Origin: Bacilli bacterium
GTDB taxonomy: Bacteria; Bacillota_I; Bacilli_A; RF39; UBA660
Direction of reading: 5' to 3'
Assembly: GCA_028708005.1 (NCBI GenBank)
Contig: JAQVZV010000028.1
Coordinates: 1-8,625, forward strand
Length of the DNA: 8,625 nucleotides
The first letter of the stretch is position 1; each line of letters starts with the position of its first letter. The notes beneath the pieces were generated by a model that searched no databases, was not told the origin of the DNA, and was given only the letters and a program-made list of their open reading frames with translations. Below are positions 1 through 6,260 of the stretch, in pieces. The translations under genes and the position numbers were made by a program.

Positions 1-178
1 CCTTTTTTTTGATTTCGAAATGCCTCATTAAATTTAGCGTTTCTCTTGTATCTTCACTAAAAATCACTTCAACCTCTTTTAAAGTGTTGATTGCTCGAAA
101 AGTTATGTCATCTAAATTACCAATTGGAGTTGGGACCAAATATAGTGTAGGGGTATTATTATAACTCTTCTGACTCAT
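1..178 (-). CDS. rsmI: 16S rRNA (cytidine-1402-2'-O)-methyltransferase RsmI, N-terminal part
   Basis: This is the first 59 codons of a gene that runs off the left edge. The translation begins MSQKSYNNTPTLYLVPTPIG and continues with NLDDITFRA and then SEDTRETLNLMRHF. The PTPIGNL(x)DIT and EDTR stretches are hallmarks of the tetrapyrrole-methylase-fold RsmI (YraL/YabC) family. Family members use S-adenosylmethionine to 2'-O-methylate C1402 of 16S rRNA at the ribosomal P site. The ATG at 178 lies 4 nt after the trmN6 stop codon, and a GGAG inside the last codons of trmN6 serves as its ribosome binding site, so the two genes should be co-translated. In B. subtilis a GIY-YIG gene (yazA) lies between these two genes, and it is absent here. 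The catalytic domain and C-terminus are outside the window. Confidence 0.93.
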   Translation of the reverse strand, partial: MSQKSYNNTPTLYLVPTPIGNLDDITFRAINTLKEVEVIFSEDTRETLNLMRHFEIKKK

Positions 179-182
179 ATTA

Positions 183-905
183 TCACGCTCCAAACATTTC
201 CTCTACTTCAGTTGTATATTTTCCATCTTTATCATGAACAAATAATGGGGGCATTATTTTTAATCCTTCTTTCCCATTTTTAGATCCTTCGATCAGAATC
301 ATATTACAATTCATTCCAACTTTAGGATATACAAAACGAATTCTCTTAGGCTCGATATTATACTTTTTCATTTTTGTTAGAATTTCAAGTAATCTTTCGG
401 GACGATGAACCAATCCCAGTATACCATTATTCTTTAACAGCTTCCTAGAAACACCTAAAACATCATCGATTGTCATTAAAACCTCATGTCTAGCTATTGT
501 TTTATGATTACTATTATTAACAAGACTACCACCTGTGATTTTGAAGTATGGCGGATTAGACGTAATAATATCAAAACTGTCAGTTTCAAATAACTTATCA
601 ATGGTTTTTATATCTTCATTCAATAATTTAATTTTTTCTTCCATCCTATTGATTGATATCGTTTTCAAAGCCAATTTATATATAGCGTCTTGTATCTCAA
701 CACCATATATCTGCGCCTTAGTTTTAGTTGACAATATAAGTGGTATAGGGGCATTCCCCGTCCCTAAATCCATGATTTTATTTGTATTAGAGCGAATAGT
801 TACAAAATTTGCAAGCAGAACAGAGTCCAAGGAAAAATTAAAGTATTCTGTATTTTGAACTATCTTTAAATCTTTGTATCCTAATAAATAATTAATTACT
901 TCCAT
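183..905 (-). CDS. trmN6: tRNA1(Val) (adenine37-N6)-methyltransferase-like protein (TrmN6/YabB family)
   Basis: This 240-residue protein is a Rossmann-fold, SAM-dependent N6-adenine methyltransferase. The SAM-binding motif I, DLGTGNAPIP, starts at residue 46. An acidic motif II (GVEI) lies near residue 70, and the catalytic motif IV, NPPY, is at residues 117-120. That motif is characteristic of N6-adenine or amino methyltransferases. Length and position match YabB of B. subtilis and TrmN6 of E. coli, which methylates A37 of tRNA1(Val), but the exact tRNA target here is inferred. The ATG at 905 overlaps the end of ricT by 14 nt and has no good Shine-Dalgarno sequence in front of it, so translation probably depends on coupling to ricT. 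B. subtilis has yabA between these genes; it is missing here. Confidence 0.88.
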   Translation of the reverse strand: MEVINYLLGYKDLKIVQNTEYFNFSLDSVLLANFVTIRSNTNKIMDLGTGNAPIPLILSTKTKAQIYGVEIQDAIYKLALKTISINRMEEKIKLLNEDIKTIDKLFETDSFDIITSNPPYFKITGGSLVNNSNHKTIARHEVLMTIDDVLGVSRKLLKNNGILGLVHRPERLLEILTKMKKYNIEPKRIRFVYPKVGMNCNMILIEGSKNGKEGLKIMPPLFVHDKDGKYTTEVEEMFGA

Positions 906-1686
906 TTTCTTTTGCTATCAGAACTATACCTACGTTTTCTATTTCCACTTGATACGATCCTGCTAGCGGATCTATAGATATAACTTTCCCCATTCCCTCT
1001 TTTGTTTTTACTATATGCCCTATTTCAGGCAATCCCTTTTTAGCTGCCAAATAAATGTCGTTTTCATATGTTAAACAACATAAAAGTCTCCCGCACGCTC
1101 CATTTATCTTATTGGGATTTAAAGCAATATTTTGATTTTTAGCCATACTGATTGAAACACTGTCAAAATCATATAAAAAGCTCGTACAACATAAAGCCCT
1201 TCCACAAGGACCAATACCCCCTACAGATCTGGCTTTATCTCTAATCCCTATTTGCCTTAATTCAATTCTTGTTCTATGTATAGCTGCTAAATCTTTTGCA
1301 AGTTCCCTAAAATCAACCCTTGCATCAGCTGTAAAATGAAATAACAGTTGTTTACGATCGAAAGTAAAACTAGCATCAATCAAATTCATATCTAATTTAT
1401 GTTTATTAATTAACTTTCTACAATCTTCAAAGGCTTTTGTATTGTCTTTTAAGTTCTTTTTGTTAATATTGTCATCTTCTTTAGTAGCTATTCTTGTTAC
1501 GCTTTTAAGTGGCATGTTCAAATTGTTTTTTTTCATTTTTGTATTTGGTATAACGACTTTACCATACTGCAGGCCACGTTCTGTTTCAACAATAACGTTT
1601 ATATCATATTCTAAATTAAAACCAGCTGGCGAAAAATAATATATACGACCATTAGGCTCAAATTCAACACCAACTACATCTAACAT
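892..1686 (-). CDS. ricT: RicT (YaaT), PSP1-domain Fe-S protein of the Y-complex
   Basis: This is a YaaT/RicT family protein with a PSP1 C-terminal domain. Two repeated cysteine blocks define it: CGRALCC at about residues 161-167 and CGRLLCCLTYEND at about 198-210, counted from the start used here. In B. subtilis RicT joins RicA and RicF in a complex that carries [4Fe-4S] clusters and helps RNase Y mature mRNAs; it also affects sporulation and competence. I chose the ATG at 1686 (264 aa, MLDVVGVEF...) because the AGGGA ribosome binding site lies 6 nt before it. The other ATG, at 1692, directly abuts that AGGGA, leaving no spacing, and would add only Met-Tyr. From 1686 the gene overlaps holB by 7 nt. 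No ricA or ricF gene is visible in this window. The clp-like gene yabA, usual after yaaT in Bacillus, is not here. Confidence 0.9.
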   Translation of the reverse strand: MLDVVGVEFEPNGRIYYFSPAGFNLEYDINVIVETERGLQYGKVVIPNTKMKKNNLNMPLKSVTRIATKEDDNINKKNLKDNTKAFEDCRKLINKHKLDMNLIDASFTFDRKQLLFHFTADARVDFRELAKDLAAIHRTRIELRQIGIRDKARSVGGIGPCGRALCCTSFLYDFDSVSISMAKNQNIALNPNKINGACGRLLCCLTYENDIYLAAKKGLPEIGHIVKTKEGMGKVISIDPLAGSYQVEIENVGIVLIAKENGSN

Positions 1687-2675
1687 ATACATTCCCTACT
1701 TTCCATTTCGATTAACAACTTGTCCATTAACATATTCAAATTGATATTATATCGTATTTTTTCTTTAGCTAAAATTATTTTTTGAAGTTTGAAAATAATC
1801 TTATCAGAATCGTTTAAATTAGCCACTGATTTTACCGCATCATTATAATAGTCAAACACTTCTAGACGCTTGTTATATATGCGATTCAATACATCCTTAT
1901 AGAATAGTATCATTATATCAAAAGCCCACGCATACTCTTCTTTCTCAAGAAAATAGTCAGTCCACATTCTTTTAATATCTAATAAGACGTCTAAACCTAC
2001 TTCTTCATATTTTTTTATAAACGCTACAACAGCATCTAGTTTTTCGGCATTTTTCGCTTCTCCTATAAAATTATTCAAATCGTCTTGACGTTTACAATAT
2101 AATTGACCAATCTTTATTAGAGCTTTATTAGGTTGATTTTCGAGTTTTGCATTTTCAACATCAATAAAATTATTGACCCTTAACGATACTAATTGGCACC
2201 TTGATACTATAGTTGGTAAAACTTTATTAATCTCGCTCGTTGTGAGTATAGCGATGATATTAGGTTCGGGTTCTTCGATGAACTTCAAGATACTATTAGC
2301 AGCATGAGCATTTAATTTATCAACCTCACTAATTATATATACCCTTTTGTTACCCTCTAATGGTTTCATCCCCAATTCTTCTTTCAAACTTAATAACTCA
2401 TCCTTTTTTATCCATAAATTTTCAGACTCAATTACTATTAATTCAGGGAAGTTATTATTATTAATTCGATGACAAATGGAACAATTACCACAGTTATTAT
2501 AATCAACGTTATTGGTAGGGCACAATAGTGACTTTGCAAAACACAAAGCAAAAGCAGTCGCTTCTTTTACATTATCGGCTGTAAACAAATATGCGTGAGC
2601 AACTGTATTCTTGACAATTGCATTCTTGATAATGTTGTATGCGATAGGTTGTCCCTTTGCATAATCCTCAAGCAT
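1680..2675 (-). CDS. holB: DNA polymerase III subunit delta' (HolB)
   Basis: This 331-residue AAA+ family protein is the delta' subunit of the clamp loader, which opens the beta clamp together with DnaX and delta. The sequence shows a zinc module with cysteines at residues 52, 62, 65 and 68, the HAANSILKFIEEP helix that corresponds to the NALLKxLEEP of DnaX, and an SRC motif in TIVSRCQ. The SRC arginine is known to act on ATP bound by the neighbouring DnaX subunit. The region where a P-loop would lie reads FTADNVKEATAFA and lacks GxxGxGKT, and the Walker B region reads VYIISEV instead of VYIIDE. This protein should therefore not hydrolyse ATP, as expected for delta'. A strong AAAGGGAGG lies 5 nt before the ATG and directly abuts the bofA stop codon. 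tmk, yaaQ and yaaR, which precede holB in B. subtilis, are absent. Confidence 0.93.
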   Translation of the reverse strand: MLEDYAKGQPIAYNIIKNAIVKNTVAHAYLFTADNVKEATAFALCFAKSLLCPTNNVDYNNCGNCSICHRINNNNFPELIVIESENLWIKKDELLSLKEELGMKPLEGNKRVYIISEVDKLNAHAANSILKFIEEPEPNIIAILTTSEINKVLPTIVSRCQLVSLRVNNFIDVENAKLENQPNKALIKIGQLYCKRQDDLNNFIGEAKNAEKLDAVVAFIKKYEEVGLDVLLDIKRMWTDYFLEKEEYAWAFDIMILFYKDVLNRIYNKRLEVFDYYNDAVKSVANLNDSDKIIFKLQKIILAKEKIRYNINLNMLMDKLLIEMESRECIC

Positions 2676-2687
2676 ATATACCTCCCT

Positions 2688-2876
2688 TTAATATACAATA
2701 ATTAAAATTAAAGCCACAAATGGAAGAGCAGAAATCCCAAAGATACTTATCAAACCCAATGTAAATAAATTAATTGGTATAAGCAAATTTAAAGGAGAAG
2801 CCAACAAATTATATGAATATAAAATGAATCCTCCAAAAATTAAGCGCTTAATTATAGAAATTATTATCTTTATCAT
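2688..2876 (-). CDS. bofA: BofA-family small membrane protein, short form
   Basis: This 62-residue, highly hydrophobic protein matches the C-terminal part of BofA. The key stretch is IPINLFTLGLISIFGISALP, which aligns with the VPINLVTTAISGILGIPG region of B. subtilis BofA as I recall it. BofA sits in the outer forespore membrane and holds the SpoIVFB protease inactive, delaying pro-sigma-K processing. Two membrane segments are plausible, at about residues 8-28 and 33-60. B. subtilis BofA is 87 residues long, so about 25 residues covering its first membrane segment are missing here. The start cannot be moved upstream because an in-frame TAA lies at 2892-2894. A strong GAGGTGG lies 7 nt before the ATG but is buried in an inverted repeat. 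The gene sits after recR, its usual place. The family assignment is fairly secure; a role in sporulation is inferred. Confidence 0.8.
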   Translation of the reverse strand: MIKIIISIIKRLIFGGFILYSYNLLASPLNLLIPINLFTLGLISIFGISALPFVALILIIVY

Positions 2877-2883
2877 ATTTGTC

Positions 2884-2907
2884 CACCTCAGTTAAGTATA
2901 TGAGGTG
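2884..2907 (-). promoter_or_regulatory. Hairpin sequestering the bofA ribosome binding site
   Basis: In the recR-bofA gap the transcript reads CACCUCA, then a 10-nt loop, then UGAGGUG, giving a perfect 7-bp stem. The 3' arm is the bofA Shine-Dalgarno sequence itself, 7-8 nt before the ATG at 2876, so folding would block ribosome loading. No T-run follows the stem, which argues against a terminator. A regulatory role is inferred. With a 7-bp stem the structure could be only modestly stable. Confidence 0.45.
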
Positions 2908-2916
2908 CAACTATCT

Positions 2917-3516
2917 TTATGAAATCTTTTTGCGATCAGATAAAGCATTTTCTAATGTCATAGCATCAATATATTCCATATCAGCCCCCATAGGAACCCC
3001 CTGAGCTATTTTTGAAACTGTGACACCACTATTTTCTAACTTTTTAGATATATATAACGATGTAGCTTCTTCCTCCAATGATGGTTTAATGGCTATTATC
3101 ACTTCTTTTATATCGCCTTTATTAACCCGATCAAATAGAGTTTTAATATTTATATCATCGGGATCAGTACCATCAATGGGTGAAATTAACCCTCCTAAAA
3201 CATGATATTGACCATTAAACAAACTGTTTTTCTCAAATAAAAATATATTCTTAACGTCTTCAACCACACAAATAATATCTTTTCGCCGATTCTCATTCGA
3301 ACAGATATCACATATATTCTGCTCAGTTAAATTGTGGCAGATTGGACATGGTTTAATTTTGTTTTTAACACCGATAATAGCAGTTGCAAAAGATTCAAGT
3401 TTTTCTTTGTCAAAATTTAACATAGCCAAGGCAATGCGTTCAGCAGTTTTTTCTCCAACGCCAGGTAAAATTTTTAAACTATTAATCAAATTATTCAAAC
3501 TTTTAGGATAAACCAT
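2917..3516 (-). CDS. recR: Recombination mediator protein RecR
   Basis: RecR works with RecO, and in some species RecF, to load RecA onto single-stranded DNA at gaps. The 199-residue length matches the family (about 198-201). The N-terminal helix-hairpin-helix is visible as LPGVGEKTAERIA at residues 17-29. The zinc finger uses cysteines 57, 60, 69 and 72 (CPIC...CDIC). A Toprim domain follows from about residue 80, starting ICVVEDVKNIF, with the conserved YHVLGGLISPIDG and a GADMEYID segment near the end. The ATG at 3516 lies 3 nt after the ybaB stop. The nearest purine-rich AGGA is about 12 nt upstream, so initiation probably relies on coupling to ybaB. The dnaX-ybaB-recR order is widely conserved across bacteria. 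Confidence 0.97.
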   Translation of the reverse strand: MVYPKSLNNLINSLKILPGVGEKTAERIALAMLNFDKEKLESFATAIIGVKNKIKPCPICHNLTEQNICDICSNENRRKDIICVVEDVKNIFLFEKNSLFNGQYHVLGGLISPIDGTDPDDINIKTLFDRVNKGDIKEVIIAIKPSLEEEATSLYISKKLENSGVTVSKIAQGVPMGADMEYIDAMTLENALSDRKKIS

Positions 3517-3519
3517 AAA

Positions 3520-3819
3520 TCACATCAATCCTGCTAAGCCAGAACCATATTTACTCATTTTGCTTTCTAGTTCTGCATCAACTTTCTTTAAAGCGTCATT
3601 TACAGCTAACACCATAACATCTTCAAGCATCTCACGATCTTCTTCGTCTAACTTTATTTCTTTATCTATCGTTACTTTTAATAGTTCTTTCTTGCCATTT
3701 ACCTGTACTTCAACAAAAGAATATTTCCCGGGAAATATTTTTGAATCAATTTCCTCCTTTGTTTTTAACATATCTTGTTGTAATTTCTGAGCCTGCTTCA
3801 TCATTGCTTGTATATTCAT
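3520..3819 (-). CDS. ybaB: YbaB/EbfC family nucleoid-associated protein
   Basis: This small (99 aa) DNA-binding protein starts MNIQAMMKQAQKLQQDM and ends MSKYGSGLAGLM, both typical of YbaB/EbfC. The family forms tweezer-shaped dimers that bind DNA; its precise role is still unsettled, though it is nearly always encoded between dnaX and recR. An N-terminal coiled coil spans about residues 5-28. AGGAAGG precedes the ATG at 3819, and 13 nt separate the gene from dnaX. One oddity is that the codons for residues 28-33 (IFPGKY) contain a perfect 20-bp palindrome, listed separately as a Noc-type site. That segment is a variable linker in the family, so the site may be tolerated rather than dictated by the protein. 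Confidence 0.95.
   Translation of the reverse strand: MNIQAMMKQAQKLQQDMLKTKEEIDSKIFPGKYSFVEVQVNGKKELLKVTIDKEIKLDEEDREMLEDVMVLAVNDALKKVDAELESKMSKYGSGLAGLM
3722..3737. other. Noc-binding-type site inside ybaB
   Basis: The sequence TATTTCCCGGGAAATA contains the 14-bp ATTTCCCGGGAAAT recognised by the nucleoid occlusion protein Noc of B. subtilis. It sits in a longer perfect palindrome at 3720-3739. It lies wholly inside the ybaB coding sequence and encodes part of the IFPGKY segment. In Bacillus such sites nucleate Noc spreading on DNA and keep the division ring off the nucleoid. Whether this genome encodes Noc cannot be seen from the window. Confidence 0.7.
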
Positions 3820-3832
3820 ATATACCTTCCTC

Positions 3833-5605
3833 TCACTTTATTTCTATTAATTCCTCACCAAATATATTAATAGCCTCTTCAATTTCCTTGCTTTTCTTCT
3901 TTGGTTTTACCTTTTTTGATTTTTGATTCTCTATTTCTGGTAAGATATCAATTTTCTTGTGTTTTTTCATTAAGTTAATATAGTAAGGTCGTATTTCAGA
4001 CCACGCTTCACTAGCTATATTGATGATTTTATATTTTTGATTTGTAATATTTTTTATTAATGCCTCGATGTCTTCTGTCATATCGTCAGCCTTTTCCACT
4101 ATTGCTTCATATGGATATATATATATAATGTGTGTGTCTGAGGCCCCAACTATTTTTCCATCTAACAAAACAGTTGCCGCTTGTTTGAAGTCTTTATTTA
4201 TTAAAAAGGTTTGCAATTGGTTACGTTTTTTATTTAATTCGGTTAACAATTGTTTCTTTGCTGTTGCCAAAGTATTATTTATTAAATTTTTTTTATAAAG
4301 CGGCATCTTTATGAAAGGAATTGGATCAAATTCGCTTACTTTGGTTTTATTATCTTCCTCCTCATCGGCCTTAGTCTTTTTAAATGATGCTTGGTTGTCA
4401 ACCATATTATCATCGTTGTGTTTATTTTCTTTATTATCGGCAACTCCCGCTTCGATATTATTCGGTTCTGCTTTTTTGCCACTTACACCATCGATATCCG
4501 GTAACTCTGTGTTCTTAACGTCTACCTTACTTCCTGTTAATTTTAATAGTGTTATTTCAAAAATGATTTTAGGATTGCTAGAAATTTTCAGATTTGCGAT
4601 CATGCTATTGATTTCACTTATGAATTCATATATATTGTTGTCATCTAATTTATCTATGAGGCCTTTATAAACACTAATGTCGTATGAACTTTTATCCTTA
4701 AAATAATTTTTAGCTTTCTTATACAGCAATATATCTTTTAGGAGAATTATCATATTAGCAGCTATTTTAGTAAAGTCTTTTCCTTCTTGGTAAAATGTAT
4801 TAACCATATCAAAAATATTACTAATATTGCCCTCCACTATATTTTCTATAATTTCAGAAACTTCTTTTCTTGATATCGATGCACTTAATAACTCTACATC
4901 TTCCAACGTAATATTATTATTTGTAAATGACGCGAGTTGTTCTAATAGACCTATTGCATCTCGCATACCTCCATCAGATACGCTTGCAATTTCCAACGTT
5001 GCTTCATCATCAATTTTAATTTTTTCTTTCGAGATAATATAATCTAACCTTTTCTTTAACTGTTCTTCTGTTATCTTCTTAAAATTATAGTTTTGACACC
5101 TCGAAATAACCGTCAATGGAAGTTTGTGAATTTCAGTAGTTGCAAGAATAAAGACAACATGACAAGGTGGCTCTTCTAATGTTTTTAACAATGCGTTAAA
5201 AGCTCCGGTTGATAGCATGTGAACCTCGTCTATGATATACACTTTATACTTACAGACAGTTGGTACAAGATTAATTTTACTTTTTAAATCTCTTATTTCA
5301 TCCACGCCATTGTTTGACGCTGCGTCAATTTCAATGATATCACTAATCTGGTCACTTTCTATTTGTTCGCAAATAGAGCACTTCCCGCAAGGAATACCGC
5401 CTGTTTGATTATGGCAGTTAATAGTTTTGGCGAATATTTTTGCAACGCTTGTTTTGCCAGTCCCTCTGGGGCCACTAAATAGATATGCGTGACTTACTTT
5501 GTTGTTTGCTATAATATTTTTTAATGTTTTAACGATAACATCTTGTCCTACTACCGAGTCGAAATCAGTAGGTCTATATTTCCTATATAAAGCTTTATAC
5601 GCCAC
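3833..5605 (-). CDS. dnaX: DNA polymerase III subunits gamma/tau (DnaX)
   Basis: This is the ATPase motor of the replicative clamp loader, 590 residues long. Motifs in order are the Walker A GPRGTGKT at 45-52, the zinc module with cysteines 64, 73, 76 and 79, Walker B VYIIDE with DEVH at 126-129, the NALLKTLEEP helix at 137-146, sensor 1 ATTEIHKLP, SRC at 168-170 and sensor 2 GGMRDA with R215. A low-complexity, charged linker covers about residues 370-440. A C-terminal tau-like domain follows and ends in a lysine-rich tail. Translation starts with GTG at 5605, supported by AAGGTGA 5-6 nt upstream and by the family-typical MAYKALYRKYRP start. A slippery A AAA AAG lies in the correct frame at 3911-3917 near the 3' end (see findings). 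The stop codon is followed 13 nt later by ybaB. Confidence 0.97.
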   Translation of the reverse strand: MAYKALYRKYRPTDFDSVVGQDVIVKTLKNIIANNKVSHAYLFSGPRGTGKTSVAKIFAKTINCHNQTGGIPCGKCSICEQIESDQISDIIEIDAASNNGVDEIRDLKSKINLVPTVCKYKVYIIDEVHMLSTGAFNALLKTLEEPPCHVVFILATTEIHKLPLTVISRCQNYNFKKITEEQLKKRLDYIISKEKIKIDDEATLEIASVSDGGMRDAIGLLEQLASFTNNNITLEDVELLSASISRKEVSEIIENIVEGNISNIFDMVNTFYQEGKDFTKIAANMIILLKDILLYKKAKNYFKDKSSYDISVYKGLIDKLDDNNIYEFISEINSMIANLKISSNPKIIFEITLLKLTGSKVDVKNTELPDIDGVSGKKAEPNNIEAGVADNKENKHNDDNMVDNQASFKKTKADEEEDNKTKVSEFDPIPFIKMPLYKKNLINNTLATAKKQLLTELNKKRNQLQTFLINKDFKQAATVLLDGKIVGASDTHIIYIYPYEAIVEKADDMTEDIEALIKNITNQKYKIINIASEAWSEIRPYYINLMKKHKKIDILPEIENQKSKKVKPKKKSKEIEEAINIFGEELIEIK

Positions 5606-5634
5606 ACAATCACCTTCTTTTAAATGCTATATTT

Positions 5635-5663
5635 ATTATATCATTTTAAACGTCATTATTGAA
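5635..5663 (-). promoter_or_regulatory. Probable promoter for the dnaX operon
   Basis: In the 67-nt gap between tadA and dnaX the minus strand carries a perfect TATAAT (5635-5640). A weak -35, TTCAAT (5658-5663), lies 17 nt upstream. This would start transcription about 20 nt before the dnaX ribosome binding site. The -10 is strong but the -35 matches only half the consensus, and AT-rich spacers give such matches by chance. Confidence 0.4.
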
Positions 5664-5672
5664 TAACTTTTG

Positions 5673-6080
5673 CTAGTTTCTTCGGTTTTGAAAGAACGTT
5701 TGCAAAAGTTGAGCGCTTTCATCCTCAAATAAATTATTATATTCAACTTGTAGTAAACCCGATGCTTCTTTAATGTTTTTCGTGCCATATACCACTTTGG
5801 ATATTCTAGATTGTTGAATAGCTCCCATACACATAGAACACGGTTCTAAGGTAACATACATCACACAATCATTAAGTCGCCAACTATTAAGACGTCGACA
5901 CGCTTTTTTTATAGCAATAATTTCTGCATGTGCGGTAGCATCTTGATCTCTTTCTCTACGGTTATATGCTCGCGATATTATCTCCCCATTTTTAATTATA
6001 ACAGCCCCCACTGGGACATCGCCATTATTAAACGCCGTTCTTGCTTGTTGTAATGCTATTTTCATATACTTTTCTTCCAT
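5673..6080 (-). CDS. tadA: tRNA-specific adenosine-34 deaminase TadA
   Basis: TadA deaminates the wobble adenosine of tRNA-Arg(ACG) to inosine, which lets one tRNA read CGU, CGC and CGA. The cytidine-deaminase fold is clear: HAE at residues 51-53 gives the zinc-binding histidine and the catalytic glutamate, and PCSMC at 79-83 gives zinc-binding C80 and C83. The downstream GLLQVEYNNLF segment resembles the TadA C-terminal region that contacts tRNA. At 135 residues it is a little shorter than the B. subtilis protein (about 160), having lost only the basic C-terminal tail. GGAGGT lies 7 nt before the ATG. The gene begins 27 nt after the terminator of the SRP RNA gene, and no separate promoter was recognised, so readthrough is likely. 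Other nucleoside deaminases share the motifs, but this length and context favour TadA. Confidence 0.93.
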   Translation of the reverse strand: MEEKYMKIALQQARTAFNNGDVPVGAVIIKNGEIISRAYNRRERDQDATAHAEIIAIKKACRRLNSWRLNDCVMYVTLEPCSMCMGAIQQSRISKVVYGTKNIKEASGLLQVEYNNLFEDESAQLLQTFFQNRRN

Positions 6081-6107
6081 CTATATAACCTCCAATGTCT
6101 AATACAT

Positions 6108-6130
6108 AAAAAAATGACACACACAAAAAG
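6108..6130 (-). terminator. Rho-independent terminator of the SRP RNA gene
   Basis: The 3' arm of the SRP RNA closing helix (6114-6130) is followed by a run of seven Ts (6108-6114 read on the minus strand). The opposite arm is the 5' end of the RNA at 6176-6190, so the whole RNA acts as the terminator hairpin. Some readthrough must supply tadA if that gene lacks its own promoter. Confidence 0.6.
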
Positions 6131-6190
6131 GGATTGTTAAGGCTGCTTTTTTCCAAATCTGACCTAGTTCCAATATTTTTGTTGTGTCAT
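6108..6190 (-). ncRNA. ffs: Signal recognition particle RNA, small 4.5S-like type
   Basis: The minus strand carries the SRP domain IV signature: GGTCAG (6159-6164), an apical stem capped by GGAA (6151-6154), then AAGCAGCC (6141-6148). Compared with E. coli 4.5S RNA, the two C-G pairs next to the loop are both replaced by U-A pairs, a covariation that keeps the stem. The ends pair in a long helix: ATGACACA-ACAAAAA at the 5' end with TTTTTGT-GTGTGTCAT at the 3' end, with one bulged base. Seven Ts follow, so the closing helix also acts as the terminator. The RNA is about 80 nt and has no Alu domain. It binds Ffh and targets membrane and secreted proteins co-translationally. In B. subtilis the SRP RNA gene lies between tadA and dnaX; here it is upstream of tadA. 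Confidence 0.92.
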
Positions 6191-6194
6191 TAAT

Positions 6195-6223
6195 AATATA
6201 CATTATTTGTCTTTAAAGTTCAA
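6195..6223 (-). promoter_or_regulatory. Promoter of the SRP RNA gene
   Basis: The minus strand has TTGAAC (6218-6223), a 17-nt spacer and TATATT (6195-6200), matching the sigma-A consensus at 4/6 and 5/6 positions. It predicts initiation about 5-7 nt downstream, at 6188-6190. That is exactly where the SRP RNA closing helix begins, so promoter and RNA support each other. Confidence 0.65.
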
Positions 6224-6260
6224 GTTTATATAATAAAAAATCGCAATATTTCTTCTAAAT

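Noticed and set aside
2173..2675. HolB considered as a damaged DnaX paralogue because its P-loop is missing
   Set aside because: Loss of ATPase motifs with retention of SRC and the zinc module is the normal state of delta' subunits, and the gene context fits holB.
4105..4138. Alternating TA and TG dinucleotide tract inside dnaX
   Set aside because: It encodes THIIYIYPYEA in a continuous frame and is short. AT-rich coding for Ile/Tyr explains it, and there is no sign of phase variation.
4311..4670. 119-codon open frame on the plus strand inside dnaX
   Set aside because: It is antisense to the DnaX linker and domain III. Its Ser/Leu-rich translation is the usual mirror of Lys/Asp/Glu-rich coding sequence.
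5606..5672. Possible SRP RNA or terminator between tadA and dnaX, as in B. subtilis
   Set aside because: The gap is only 67 nt, has no GGAA/AGCAGCC signature and no stable hairpin with a T-run. The SRP RNA is found at 6108-6190 instead.
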